Assembly: GCA_946499505.1 (NCBI GenBank)
Contig: CAMMSL010000015.1
Span: 1-61,023 of the forward strand
DNA from: an uncultured Lachnoclostridium sp.
GTDB lineage: Bacteria > Bacillota > Clostridia > Lachnospirales > Lachnospiraceae
Direction of reading: 5' to 3'
Length of the DNA: 61,023 nt
Shown: piece after piece, positions 52,578-61,023 of the stretch
Layout of the letters: each line of letters begins with the position of its first letter
Position numbering within the stretch: position 1 is the first letter of the stretch
The notes under the pieces: generated by a model
What the model saw: the letters and a program-made list of their open reading frames with translations, nothing else
Databases searched by the model: none
What the model was told of the DNA's origin: nothing
Translations under genes and position numbers: made by a program

Positions 52578-52613
52578 CGGGGACGTAGTAAATTCAGTTT
52601 TACTACGTCCCCG
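52578..52613. repeat. Perfect 15-base-pair hairpin between hslO and nadE
   Basis: CGGGGACGTAGTAAA (52578-52592) pairs exactly with TTTACTACGTCCCCG (52599-52613) around six bases. No T-run follows, and the nadE SD begins seven bases later. It may be a REP-like dispersed repeat, an RNA processing site or a terminator. Confidence 0.75.
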
Positions 52614-52632
52614 ACAAGAAAGGGAGATGGAT

Positions 52633-54546
52633 ATGAAACACGGATTCTTGAAAGTTGCCGCAGCCACGCCGGATATTCGAGTGGCGGATGTAGAGTTCAA
52701 CACAGCGAAAATATGTGAGGCGATCAGTGAAGCCTGCGAACAGAAAGCAAAGATCATTGTATTTCCGGAGTTATGTGTGACCGGATATACCTGCAGTGAT
52801 TTGTTCACTCAGGATGTACTGCTGAAAGCTGCGAAAGATGCACTGATCAGGATCGCAGAATATACGGCGGACAAGGATATCCTTGCATTCGTGGGCGCAC
52901 CCCTGTCAGTCGGAGGAAAGCTGTATAACGTGGCGGCCGCCATGAATCAGGGCAAAGTGATCGGGCTCACGACAAAGACATTTCTCCCGAATTACGCGGA
53001 ATTCTATGAGATGCGGCAGTTCACACCCGGGCCGGACACAGCGGGATACATCTACTTTAACGGACAGAGAGTGCCTTTCGGTCCGCAGCTTTTATTTAAA
53101 GAGGGGGAGATGGAGGATCTGATCGTGTCCGCGGAAATCTGTGAGGACGTCTGGTCGCCCATCCCGCCGAGCATCGGGGCGGCGCTGGAAGGTGCGACTG
53201 TGATCGTCAACTGTTCCGCCAGCGATGAGACGATCGGGAAAGACACGTACCGCAGAGAATTGATCGCGGGACAGTCCGCCCGCCTGATTGCAGGGTATAT
53301 CTATGCAAATGCCGGAGAGGGCGAATCCACCACGGACGTGGTCTTCGGCGGGCACAATATCATCGCGGAGAACGGGGCGATCTTAAAACAGGCAGAGCGG
53401 TATAACAATGAGATTATCTATTCAGAGCTGGATATCCAGAGAATCGTCAGTGAAAGAAGAAAAAATACGACATTCAAGGCTGTTGCAGGACAGACATTGA
53501 TCCGGATTCCGTTCCATATCAAAAATGAGGAAACAGTACTCACAAGAACATTCCCGAAGAGGCCATTCGTTCCTGTGGATGAAAGTGCGAGGGCGCAAAG
53601 GTGCGAGGAGATCCTGACGATCCAGGCGATGGGGCTGAAGAAACGTCTGGCGCACACCAATTCCAGAACCGCTGTCGTGGGAATCTCAGGCGGTCTTGAT
53701 TCCACACTTGCACTTCTTGTGACAGCAAAGGCATTTGATATGCTCGGACGCGATAAGAAAGACATTATTGCAGTGACGATGCCATGCTTCGGAACGACAG
53801 ACCGGACATACAATAACGCCTGCGAGATGACGAGAAAGACAGGCGCTACGCTGAAAGAAGTGCCTATTGCGGATGCAGTGAATATCCACTTCAGGGATAT
53901 CGGACAAGACCCGGAAAATCACGATGTAACTTACGAGAATTCTCAGGCAAGGGAACGTACCCAGGTGCTGATGGATATCGCCAACCGGACGGGCGGCATG
54001 GTCATCGGCACCGGAGATATGTCCGAACTGGCACTGGGCTGGGCTACCTACAACGGAGATCATATGTCTATGTATGGCGTGAACGCATCTGTACCTAAGA
54101 CATTGGTGCGACATCTTGTCAAATATGCGGTTGATGAGACTCCGGATGAGGAACTGCGCAGAGTGCTTTACGATGTGCTTGACACACCTGTGAGTCCGGA
54201 ACTGCTTCCGCCGAAAGACGGGGACATCGCACAGAAGACAGAAGACTTGGTGGGACCGTATGAACTTCACGATTTCTTCCTGTATTATATGCTGCGATTC
54301 GGATACGAGCCGGCGAAGATTTTCCGGCTGGCGGAGATGACGTTCGACGGAGACTATGACAGAGAGACAATCTTGAAATGGCTAAAGACATTCTGTCGGA
54401 GATTTTTCTCCCAGCAGTTTAAACGTTCCTGTCTTCCTGATGGGCCGAAGATCGGTACGGTGGCACTTTCCCCGAGAGGAGATTGGAGAATGCCCAGCGA
54501 TGCGTGTGCGGCAGTATGGATGAAAGAGCTGGATCATATTGGTTGA
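52633..54546 (+). CDS. nadE: Glutamine-dependent NAD+ synthetase
   Basis: This protein of about 637 residues starts at ATG 52633, six bases after AGGGAG; an ATG at 52627 is also in frame. The N-terminal glutaminase (nitrilase fold) has the Glu, Lys and Cys catalytic motifs in FPELCVTGY, KTFLPNYAEFYE and SAEICEDVW. The C-terminal synthetase has the PP-loop GISGGLDSTLAL and GTGDMSELALGW. It makes NAD+ from deaminated NAD+ and ammonia from glutamine. The length is normal for the two-domain form. Confidence 0.95.
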   Translation: MKHGFLKVAAATPDIRVADVEFNTAKICEAISEACEQKAKIIVFPELCVTGYTCSDLFTQDVLLKAAKDALIRIAEYTADKDILAFVGAPLSVGGKLYNVAAAMNQGKVIGLTTKTFLPNYAEFYEMRQFTPGPDTAGYIYFNGQRVPFGPQLLFKEGEMEDLIVSAEICEDVWSPIPPSIGAALEGATVIVNCSASDETIGKDTYRRELIAGQSARLIAGYIYANAGEGESTTDVVFGGHNIIAENGAILKQAERYNNEIIYSELDIQRIVSERRKNTTFKAVAGQTLIRIPFHIKNEETVLTRTFPKRPFVPVDESARAQRCEEILTIQAMGLKKRLAHTNSRTAVVGISGGLDSTLALLVTAKAFDMLGRDKKDIIAVTMPCFGTTDRTYNNACEMTRKTGATLKEVPIADAVNIHFRDIGQDPENHDVTYENSQARERTQVLMDIANRTGGMVIGTGDMSELALGWATYNGDHMSMYGVNASVPKTLVRHLVKYAVDETPDEELRRVLYDVLDTPVSPELLPPKDGDIAQKTEDLVGPYELHDFFLYYMLRFGYEPAKIFRLAEMTFDGDYDRETILKWLKTFCRRFFSQQFKRSCLPDGPKIGTVALSPRGDWRMPSDACAAVWMKELDHIG

Positions 54547-54611
54547 AATGGAAAACCGGGGATAAAGTGTTAGATGAAAAAGCAGTAAAGAATCAGTGAA
54601 GGAGTGATTAG

Positions 54612-55679
54612 ATGAAACTGATCAGGACAGAAGATGCAGTTGGCAGTGTGCTCTGCCATGATATCACGCAGATCATCCCGGGCGTAGTGAAGGATGCGGT
54701 ATTCCGGAAAGGACATGTAGTCACGGAAGAGGATATCCCGATCCTGCTCTCTGTTGGAAAAGAGCATCTGTACGTGTGGGAAAAACAGGAAGGAATGCTT
54801 CATGAAAATGATGCGGCCGAAGTGCTGCGTCAGGTATGTCAGGGCGGATATATGAAAGCGTCTGAGGCAAAGGAAGGCAAGATCGAGTTGACTGCGGAAG
54901 AGGACGGTCTCTTAAAGATCGACAGAGAGAAGCTGAATGCGGTGAATGCCATGGGGCAGATGGTGCTTGCTTCCAGACACGGGGACTTCCCGGTGAAAAA
55001 GGGCGATAAGATCGTGGGAATGCGCGTGGTTCCGCTGGTAATCGAAGAAGAGAAGATGAACCGGGTGAAAGAAATCTGTGGAACTGAACCTATTTTCCAG
55101 ATCCTTCCGTTCCGCAAGATGAAGGCTGGGATCATAGCTACGGGAAGCGAAGTCTACCGCGGACGGATCAAAGACCAGTTCACTCCCGTAGTAAAGGAAA
55201 AACTGGAAGAGTGCGGTGTGGAAGTGCTGGGGCATGTTGTGTGTGACGACGATGCAGAGATGACGACAGCTGCTATCAATGACTGGATCGATAAAGGTGC
55301 GGACATGGTCGTCTGTACCGGAGGTATGAGCGTGGATCCGGATGACAGGACTCCTCTTGCCATCCGAAATGCGTCGGATGAAGTCGTTACTTACGGGGCT
55401 CCTGTCCTGCCGGGTGCCATGTTTATGCTGGCATATAAGAAGCGGGAGGACGCCGGTGCAGATGCGCAGAATACGGGAGCCGGGAGCAAGCCGGATATCC
55501 CGATCATGGGACTGCCCGGATGCGTGATGTACTCGAGACGCACGATCTTTGATCTGATCCTTCCCCGTATCGCAGCAGGAGAGCATCTGCGCGCGGAAGA
55601 CTTCAGTGTGCTGGGGGAAGGCGGACTGTGTTTGAACTGTAAGGTGTGTACATATCCGAACTGTGGATTTGGAAAATAG
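54612..55679 (+). CDS. Molybdopterin-binding protein with Cys-rich tail (MoeA/CinA-like fold)
   Basis: This 355-residue protein has a molybdopterin-binding (MoCF) domain in its second half: GIIATGSEVYRGRIKDQF, VVCTGGMSVDPDDRTP, GAPVLPGAMFMLAY and GLPGCVMYSRRTIFDLILPRI. The C-terminus ends CLNCKVCTYPNCGFGK, four Cys residues suited to bind a metal or Fe-S cluster. Such proteins occur near molybdenum- or selenium-dependent hydroxylases in Clostridia, but no such enzyme is in the window. AAGGAGTG precedes the ATG. It converges on an AraC gene with only six bases between. Confidence 0.85.
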   Translation: MKLIRTEDAVGSVLCHDITQIIPGVVKDAVFRKGHVVTEEDIPILLSVGKEHLYVWEKQEGMLHENDAAEVLRQVCQGGYMKASEAKEGKIELTAEEDGLLKIDREKLNAVNAMGQMVLASRHGDFPVKKGDKIVGMRVVPLVIEEEKMNRVKEICGTEPIFQILPFRKMKAGIIATGSEVYRGRIKDQFTPVVKEKLEECGVEVLGHVVCDDDAEMTTAAINDWIDKGADMVVCTGGMSVDPDDRTPLAIRNASDEVVTYGAPVLPGAMFMLAYKKREDAGADAQNTGAGSKPDIPIMGLPGCVMYSRRTIFDLILPRIAAGEHLRAEDFSVLGEGGLCLNCKVCTYPNCGFGK

Positions 55680-55685
55680 AGTTGT

Positions 55686-56564
55686 TTATGCCTGCGTCCG
55701 CCACCGCCCTGGCGACATACCGTACTTACGTTTGAAAATTCGGTTAAAATATGAAAGGTTGTCGAATCCGCTCTGTTCCGCTATCTCAAGAACAGAATTG
55801 TCGGAAGACTTCAGCAGCCGTTCCGCCATTGTCAGGCGGTAGTCATTAAGATATTCTATGAACCCTGTTCCCATATGCTGCTTGAAGAATTTCATGAAAT
55901 GGGATTTGCTGTAGTAGGTGAGAGCCGCCATGTCATCGATCGTGATGTGCTCTACATAATGCTCTTCCACATATTTCAATATGGTCTTCATTTTTTCGAG
56001 AGACTTCGTCTGTGACACGGATGCGGTCTCTTTTTTCTGCCTGTTGGAGATGAGCAGATAGAAGAACTGGAAGAGAAGACCTTTTACTGCAAGCTGGTAC
56101 CCTTCTGTTTTGGTGTCACACAGCAGGTCAATCTGACGGATGCATTCGGATACATCCTTATGATAGGAAACAGCAGGAGTGAGGTATGTGTCTGATGGGA
56201 TTTCACCGTTAATAAAGGGGAAAATAAAGCGGACTGCGCACAGGTCATTCTCTCCGGATATGAGCAGATCCGGTTTCATTATGATATTTTCGTACTCCAT
56301 AAAATATCCCTGGTCCTGTTCGATGGAATGGAGCTGCCCTGGGCGGATGAGAATAATATCCCCCGAAGTAACAGAACGCTTTTGCAGATCAACGGAAACG
56401 ATACCCCGCCCTTTTTTAATAACGATCAGCTCAAGCTCTGCATGCCAATGCAGAGGAACTTGAGGAAAATCTTTCGGGATGGAGCAGAGATATGTATTGT
56501 ACGGGAATTCCGCTGTTGTATGCGGTTTTACTTCGCGGTAATTCTGATATTCATTCAGGTTCAT
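55686..56564 (-). CDS. AraC-family regulator with N-terminal cupin
   Basis: This regulator has about 292 residues from ATG 56564 (AGAGG seven bases upstream; an in-frame ATG at 56621 lies in the repeat element). The N-terminal cupin (about 20-140) shows VPLHWHAELELIVIKKGRG, typical of sugar-responsive AraC proteins. The C-terminal double HTH has MAALTYYSKSHFMKFFKQHMGTGFIEYLNDYRL and IAEQSGFDNLSYFNRIFKRKYGMSPGRWR. It is divergent from glgP-malQ and may regulate alpha-glucan use, but a remote target is equally possible. Confidence 0.88.
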   Translation of the reverse strand: MNLNEYQNYREVKPHTTAEFPYNTYLCSIPKDFPQVPLHWHAELELIVIKKGRGIVSVDLQKRSVTSGDIILIRPGQLHSIEQDQGYFMEYENIIMKPDLLISGENDLCAVRFIFPFINGEIPSDTYLTPAVSYHKDVSECIRQIDLLCDTKTEGYQLAVKGLLFQFFYLLISNRQKKETASVSQTKSLEKMKTILKYVEEHYVEHITIDDMAALTYYSKSHFMKFFKQHMGTGFIEYLNDYRLTMAERLLKSSDNSVLEIAEQSGFDNLSYFNRIFKRKYGMSPGRWRTQA

Positions 56565-56588
56565 AACAGGCCTCTTTAATAATATATA

Positions 56589-56747
56589 ACAGTTCAGCCC
56601 GCGCCATTCGCAAAGCCGCACTGGCGTGCTTACTGCGGCTGCGCCGCTTCTTTGCTCATAAACAGGCGCTCAGCTCATCCGGCTGCCAGCCGCCAGATTC
56701 TTATGCAAGCATAAATCTGCCGTCTGACAAGCGGATGGCTGAACTGT
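56589..56747. repeat. Structured inverted-repeat element between the AraC gene and glgP
   Basis: Perfect terminal arms ACAGTTCAGCC (56589-56599) and GGCTGAACTGT (56737-56747) enclose nested stems, including GCCGCA/TGCGGC, GCGCC/GGCGC and a TTATG-CAAG-CATAA hairpin (56700-56713). The ends match the short element at 37053-37100 in opposite orientation (21 of 22 and 13 of 14 bases). It fills most of the 304-base gap between the AraC gene and glgP. No reading frame is credible in it. It is best read as a dispersed, non-autonomous repeat. Confidence 0.7.
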
Positions 56748-56756
56748 CGATGATAG

Positions 56757-56814
56757 TATTGTACAATAAAAGGAAAGTATATTGCAAGAAATTCCATCGA
56801 ATTGGTACTATAAT
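56757..56814 (+). promoter_or_regulatory. Probable glgP promoter and upstream palindrome
   Basis: TATAAT (56809-56814) is a clear -10. The nearest -35-like TTGCAA (56782-56787) is 21 bases away, too far for a strong constitutive promoter. The perfect palindrome TATTGTACAATA (56757-56768) upstream may be a regulator site. Confidence 0.45.
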
Positions 56815-56868
56815 GCGAATCATAGAGATAAGACATATGGATTCTTTTTTGAAAGGAGAACTACTATC

Positions 56869-59124
56869 ATGAACATTCAGGAAAAGGTAGAAGCGTACCT
56901 TGGCAAGCCGGTCGCACAGGCTTCCAACAAAGAAATCTATGACGGACTGCTCACTGTTGTACAGGAGATGGCGGCAGAGAAAGAGCGCACAGACAGTAAG
57001 AAGAAACTTTATTACATTTCAGCAGAGTTCCTGATCGGAAAGCTGCTCTCCAACAATATGATCAATCTGGGCATCTATCAGGAAGTAAAAGAGATGCTGG
57101 AGAAGAACGGTAAAGACATCTGCGAGATCGAAGAGGTAGAGCCGGAGCCGTCACTCGGAAACGGCGGTCTGGGTCGTCTTGCAGCATGTTTCCTTGATTC
57201 CATCGCAACACTCGGACTTGCCGGAGATGGAATCGGACTGAACTACCACCTCGGTCTGTTCAAGCAGGAGTTTGAAGATCATCTGCAGAAAGAGACTCCG
57301 AATCCGTGGATCGAGGAGAAATCATGGCTTAAGAAGACTGACACGGTATATCCGGTGCAGTTTAAAGGGCTCAATGTCAATGCGAGAATGTATGACATCG
57401 AAGTGACAGGCTACAATAACAAGACAAATAAACTTCATCTCTTCGATATTGACTCTGTTGACGAGTCTATCGTGGAAGACGGAATTGATTTTAATAAAGA
57501 AGACATCCAGAAGAACCTGACGCTGTTTCTCTATCCGGACGACAGCGACGAGCAGGGTCGACTGCTCCGTATCTACCAGCAGTACTTCATGGTAAGCAGC
57601 GGTGCACAGCTCATCCTCGACGAGTGCACGGCAAAGGGAAGCAACCTGTATGACCTGCCGGATTACGCGGTGATCCAGATCAACGATACACATCCGACTA
57701 TGGTGATCCCGGAACTGATCCGTCTGCTCATGGAGAGAGGCATGGATATGGACGATGCTATCGACGTAGTATCCAGAACCTGTGCATATACAAATCATAC
57801 TATCCTTGCCGAGGCGCTTGAAAAATGGCCGGTAGACTACCTGAAGAAAGTGGTTCCCCAGCTTATGCCGATCATTGAGGTGCTGGATGACAAAGTAAGA
57901 AGAAAATACGAGGATGAGAGCGTTGCCATCATCGACCGCAATAACACGGTGCATATGGCGCATATCGATATCCACTATGGATTCAGTGTAAACGGTGTTG
58001 CGGCGCTGCACACAGAAATCCTCAAGAACTCTGAGCTGAACAATTTCTACAAGATTTATCCGGAGAAGTTCAACAACAAGACAAACGGAATCACATTCCG
58101 CCGCTGGCTCATCCACTGCAATCCGCGTCTGACTGCCCTGCTGGACGAGACGATTGGAGAGGGATACAAGAAAGACGCCGCAGAGCTTGAGAAACTTCTG
58201 GCGTACAAAGATGATGACAAAATTCTTGATAAGCTGCTGGAGATCAAGCACAAGAACAAAGAAGACCTCTGTGCTTATCTGCGCGAGACTCAGGGTCTGG
58301 AAGTAAGCCCTGATACAATCTTCGATATTCAGGTAAAACGTCTCCACGAGTACAAACGTCAGCAGCTGAATGCACTGTATATCATTGATAAATATCTGGA
58401 GATCAAGGCAGGAAAGATCCCGGCAGCTCCGGTGACAGCAATCTTTGGCGCGAAAGCAGCACCGGCTTATGTGATCGCGAAAGATATCATCCATCTGATC
58501 CTCTGCCTGCAGGAGATCATCAACAATGATCCTGAGGTAAACAAATACCTGAGAGTTGTCATGGTAGAAAACTACAATGTAACAAAGGCCGGCAAGCTGA
58601 TCCCTGCATGCGATATTTCCGAGCAGATTTCCCTTGCTTCAAAAGAGGCCAGCGGAACAGGAAATATGAAGTTCATGCTCAACGGCGCCGTAACTCTGGG
58701 AACAGAGGACGGAGCAAATGTAGAGATCCACGAGGCTGTAGGCGACGACAATATCTTTGTATTCGGCGCGTCCAGCGACGAAGTGATCGAGCATTACGCA
58801 AAGGCTGATTACGTTGCGAAAGATTACTATGAAAACAATGAGGCAATCAAAGCGGCGATCGACTTCATTACAAGTGATGAAATGCTGAAAGTCGGCTGCG
58901 AGGAGAACCTGACACGCCTGAAAAATGAGCTGATCAATAAAGACTGGTTCATGACACTTTTGGATTTTGACTCTTACAAAGAGACAAAAGAAAAAGCCCT
59001 TGCGGCATACGCAGACAGAAAAACGTGGGCGAAGATGGCTCTGGTCAATATTGCGAAAGCAGGATTCTTCTCATCTGACCGTACCATCGAAGAGTACAAC
59101 AGAGACATCTGGCATCTGCAGTAG
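56869..59124 (+). CDS. glgP: Glycogen/maltodextrin phosphorylase
   Basis: This 751-residue family-35 phosphorylase starts at ATG 56869 (AAAGGAG ten bases upstream). It releases glucose 1-phosphate from alpha-1,4-glucans. Motifs include [47 protein letters not shown] [19 protein letters not shown] and the pyridoxal-phosphate site [14 protein letters not shown] with Lys. The length matches the shorter bacterial form without the N-terminal control region of animal enzymes. malQ follows after 21 bases. Confidence 0.95.
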   Translation: MNIQEKVEAYLGKPVAQASNKEIYDGLLTVVQEMAAEKERTDSKKKLYYISAEFLIGKLLSNNMINLGIYQEVKEMLEKNGKDICEIEEVEPEPSLGNGGLGRLAACFLDSIATLGLAGDGIGLNYHLGLFKQEFEDHLQKETPNPWIEEKSWLKKTDTVYPVQFKGLNVNARMYDIEVTGYNNKTNKLHLFDIDSVDESIVEDGIDFNKEDIQKNLTLFLYPDDSDEQGRLLRIYQQYFMVSSGAQLILDECTAKGSNLYDLPDYAVIQINDTHPTMVIPELIRLLMERGMDMDDAIDVVSRTCAYTNHTILAEALEKWPVDYLKKVVPQLMPIIEVLDDKVRRKYEDESVAIIDRNNTVHMAHIDIHYGFSVNGVAALHTEILKNSELNNFYKIYPEKFNNKTNGITFRRWLIHCNPRLTALLDETIGEGYKKDAAELEKLLAYKDDDKILDKLLEIKHKNKEDLCAYLRETQGLEVSPDTIFDIQVKRLHEYKRQQLNALYIIDKYLEIKAGKIPAAPVTAIFGAKAAPAYVIAKDIIHLILCLQEIINNDPEVNKYLRVVMVENYNVTKAGKLIPACDISEQISLASKEASGTGNMKFMLNGAVTLGTEDGANVEIHEAVGDDNIFVFGASSDEVIEHYAKADYVAKDYYENNEAIKAAIDFITSDEMLKVGCEENLTRLKNELINKDWFMTLLDFDSYKETKEKALAAYADRKTWAKMALVNIAKAGFFSSDRTIEEYNRDIWHLQ

Positions 59125-59145
59125 TAGAAGAAAGGAAAAAAAGAA

Positions 59146-60636
59146 ATGAAAAGAGCAAGCGGAATCTTATTACCGATATTTTCCCTTCCGTCAAAGTACG
59201 GAATCGGATGTTTCTCAAAGGATGCGTATAAATTCGTGGATATGTTAAAAGAGGCGGGCCAGAGTTACTGGCAGATACTTCCGCTTGGACCGACTGGTTA
59301 CGGGGATTCCCCGTACCAGTCTTTCTCCACGTTCGCCGGCAATCCGTATTTTATCGACCTGAAGACGCTCATCAAAGAAGGACTTCTGACAAAGAAAGAG
59401 TGCAAGGCATACGATTTCGGCGATCAGGCAGACTGCATCGATTATGAGAAAATCTATAATTCCAGATTTAAAGCACTGAAAAAAGCATATGACCGTTTCT
59501 GTGAAAAGGGCGGGGAAGACGAAGAAGACTATGTGAAGTTTGTTACGGATCAGGCGTTCTGGCTGGACGACTACAGCCTGTACATGGCTGTAAAAGACAG
59601 TAAAGGCGGAGTGAGCTGGAATGAATGGGACGCGCCTTTGAAGAACCGCGAGGCAGACGCACTGGCAGAAGCGAGAGAAAAACTCGCGGAGGAGATCGGA
59701 TTCTACAAATTCCAGCAGTATGAATTTGATAAGCAGTGGAAAAAGCTTCACGCATATGCGAATGAGAAAGGCATTCAGATCATCGGTGATATCCCGATCT
59801 ATGTGGCATTTGACAGCGCGGATACATGGGCAGCGCCCGAGATGTTCCAATTTGACGAGAACAATGAGCCCACCGGAGTGGCAGGATGCCCGCCGGATGC
59901 ATTTTCCGCAACGGGACAGCTCTGGGGAAATCCTCTCTATGACTGGGATTACCATAAAAAGACAGGATATGAGTGGTGGATCAAAAGGATTGAGTACTGT
60001 TTCAAACTTTATGATGTGGTGCGTATCGATCATTTCCGCGGCTTCGACGAGTATTACGCAATTCCGTACGGTGAAGATACAGCCGTAAACGGCAAATGGA
60101 TGCCGGGACCGGGAATGGATCTGTTCCGCGCCATTGAAGCGAAGCTCGGCAGACCGGCGATCATCGCCGAAGATCTCGGTTTCCTTACGCCGAGCGTGCT
60201 CCAGCTTTTAAAAGACAGCGGATTCCCGGGCATGAAAGTACTCCAGTTTGCATTTGACGCGCGTGAGTCTTCCAACTATCTGCCCCATACTTATCCGACC
60301 AACTGCGTAGTCTACACGGGTACTCATGACAATGATACGACAAGAGGATGGTACCATGAAGTCGGAAAAGACGCCAGAGACTTTGCAAAAGAATATATGT
60401 GCAAAGAAAGACTTGACGAGGATACGCTGACAAAAGACTTTATCGCCATGGCGATGAGCAGCGTTGCCGATCTGTGCGTGATCCCCATGCAGGATTACCT
60501 GAACCTTGGCAGCGAGGCGCGTATCAATATTCCGTCCACACTCGGCGGAAACTGGGGATGGAGAATGAAGAAAGGGCAGTTTGACAAAGCGACGGTAAAA
60601 GAGATCGCAAGAGTGACCGAACTGTACGGAAGATAG
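59146..60636 (+). CDS. malQ: 4-alpha-glucanotransferase (amylomaltase)
   Basis: This 496-residue family-77 enzyme disproportionates maltodextrins so that GlgP can continue to degrade them. It has LPSKYGIGCFSKDAY at the N-terminus, GDIPIYVAFDSADTWA, the nucleophile region VRIDHFRGFDEYYAIP, the acid/base region IIAEDLGFLTP and THDNDTTRGW. AGGAAAAAAAG precedes the ATG. It forms an operon with glgP. A long nested inverted repeat follows the stop and may terminate the operon. Confidence 0.95.
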   Translation: MKRASGILLPIFSLPSKYGIGCFSKDAYKFVDMLKEAGQSYWQILPLGPTGYGDSPYQSFSTFAGNPYFIDLKTLIKEGLLTKKECKAYDFGDQADCIDYEKIYNSRFKALKKAYDRFCEKGGEDEEDYVKFVTDQAFWLDDYSLYMAVKDSKGGVSWNEWDAPLKNREADALAEAREKLAEEIGFYKFQQYEFDKQWKKLHAYANEKGIQIIGDIPIYVAFDSADTWAAPEMFQFDENNEPTGVAGCPPDAFSATGQLWGNPLYDWDYHKKTGYEWWIKRIEYCFKLYDVVRIDHFRGFDEYYAIPYGEDTAVNGKWMPGPGMDLFRAIEAKLGRPAIIAEDLGFLTPSVLQLLKDSGFPGMKVLQFAFDARESSNYLPHTYPTNCVVYTGTHDNDTTRGWYHEVGKDARDFAKEYMCKERLDEDTLTKDFIAMAMSSVADLCVIPMQDYLNLGSEARINIPSTLGGNWGWRMKKGQFDKATVKEIARVTELYGR

Positions 60637-60666
60637 ATTTTGATTTTTCGGACTGATAAAGTATCC

Positions 60667-60797
60667 GCCGGGAGGCAGGTATTGCTAACGCACACATTTT
60701 CATTCGGTCGCAGCGTAACGGTACATAAGAGCGCAAAAGACGCGCTCTAAGTGCCGACGCTGCTCCAACGGTGCGTACGCAATACCTGCCTCCCGGC
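60667..60797. repeat. 131-base nested inverted repeat after malQ
   Basis: Arms of 27 bases (60667-60693 and 60771-60797) are complementary except for two positions; they share GCCGGGAGGCAGGTATTGC. Inside are GCAGCGT/ACGCTGC and a central hairpin AGAGCGC/GCGCTCT. The sequence after the right arm, TGCTTTCTTT, is moderately T-rich. It may end malQ transcription, but the size and nesting look like a MITE- or REP-type element. Confidence 0.75.
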
Positions 60798-60901
60798 TGC
60801 TTTCTTTCCCATTCCGAAAATTCTCATGCAAACGGGTAGAAGAAGCGACTTCATCGACTATGATCCCATTATTTCAGTCGATATAGGCTTTGTTGATCTT
60901 C

Positions 60902-60919
60902 CGGTTCGAATTCGAACCG
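60902..60919. repeat. Perfect 18-base palindrome
   Basis: CGGTTCGAATTCGAACCG is its own reverse complement. It lies in the gene-free right end of the window, and no gene start is visible close to it. The rest of 60798-60958 shows no other structure and no credible gene. Confidence 0.7.
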
Positions 60920-60958
60920 CATTAATTTCTGATCCGCTTGAATAATATTCATCTGCAG

Positions 60959-61021
60959 GACCATCCCATGTCAAGCCTGCGAAGCACCTGTTTACAGGCA
61001 AGGGCTTGACACGGGATGGTC
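60959..61021. repeat. Inverted repeat with internal hairpin at the right window edge
   Basis: GACCATCCCATGTCAAGCC (60959-60977) pairs with 61003-61021, 18 of 19 positions. The loop contains CCTGTTTACAGG, itself a hairpin (60987-60998). It could be a terminator for a gene beyond the edge or a dispersed repeat; the window stops two bases later. Confidence 0.65.
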
Positions 61022-61023
61022 TC

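Noticed and set aside
57322..58494. 390-codon open frame on the minus strand inside glgP
   Set aside because: It is fully antisense to a strongly conserved phosphorylase gene, has no SD and no family motifs. It is a by-product of codon bias.
60902..60919. T-arm of a tRNA gene, suggested by GGTTCGAA
   Set aside because: No acceptor stem, D-arm or anticodon arm can be drawn around it. The palindrome explains the similarity.

Overview
The window looks like chromosomal DNA from a spore-forming, Gram-positive Clostridia bacterium, most likely Lachnospiraceae. The reasons are the spoIIAA-spoIIAB-sigF and spoVAA-spoVAB genes, a T-box leader before valS, an LTA-synthase-type membrane enzyme, YesM/YesN two-component systems, AGGAGG ribosome binding sites and moderate GC content. 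I see no rRNA, tRNA, CRISPR array, transposase or prophage block. Genes are dense and many overlap by 4 to 40 bases.

Region 1 (about 0.1-9.4 kb) is a sugar-uptake locus: a divergent YesN/YesM-type two-component pair and a ribose/rhamnose-type ABC transporter (ATPase, two permeases, lipoprotein). The kinase is fused at its C-terminus to a complete AraC module (cupin plus HTH). The binding protein resembles the rhamnose/AI-2 branch. The L-rhamnose mutarotase gene rhaM lies 20 kb away (24.4 kb), and its promoter shares two sequence blocks with the promoter of this operon, so I infer L-rhamnose as the substrate.

Region 2 (9.6-17.9 kb) is one long co-directional run: a heterodimeric ABC exporter, a MarR regulator, then a second kinase, a sensory sugar-binding lipoprotein and a second YesN-like regulator. 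A perfect inverted repeat overlaps the -10 of the exporter promoter and is a likely MarR operator. Region 3 (18.0-24.3 kb) has an AraR-type GntR repressor divergent from a YtfQ/YtfR/YtfT/YjfF-type (furanose) ABC transporter. Its binding protein is a paralogue of the sensory lipoprotein of region 2, so regions 2 and 3 probably form one sensing-and-uptake circuit.

Region 4 (24.4-36.9 kb) holds rhaM, an exported glucosaminidase-like protein, T-box-valS, an LTA-synthase-like gene, folC, a 44-residue small gene, a TPR membrane protein, and the sporulation operon spoIIAA-spoIIAB-sigF followed by a small membrane protein and spoVAA-spoVAB. Region 5 (37.1-42.3 kb) holds a YkoEDC-like ECF transporter of unknown substrate, a PHP phosphoesterase and an RpiR/MurR regulator. 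Region 6 (42.5-50.8 kb) holds a very large MacB/FtsX-type ABC protein with three tandem extracellular repeats, then potABCD for polyamine uptake. Region 7 (50.9-60.6 kb) holds a methyltransferase, hslO, nadE, a molybdopterin-binding protein, an AraC regulator, and glgP-malQ for glycogen/maltodextrin use.

The least explained DNA is intergenic. Two elements share near-identical arms (37.05-37.10 kb and 56.59-56.75 kb, in opposite orientation). There is a 131-bp nested inverted repeat after malQ, an 18-bp palindrome, a terminal inverted repeat at the right edge, and a 15-bp perfect hairpin before nadE. These look like dispersed repeat families. The most interesting systems are the kinase-AraC fusion with its shared rhamnose promoter element and the exporter-MarR-sugar-sensing operon.
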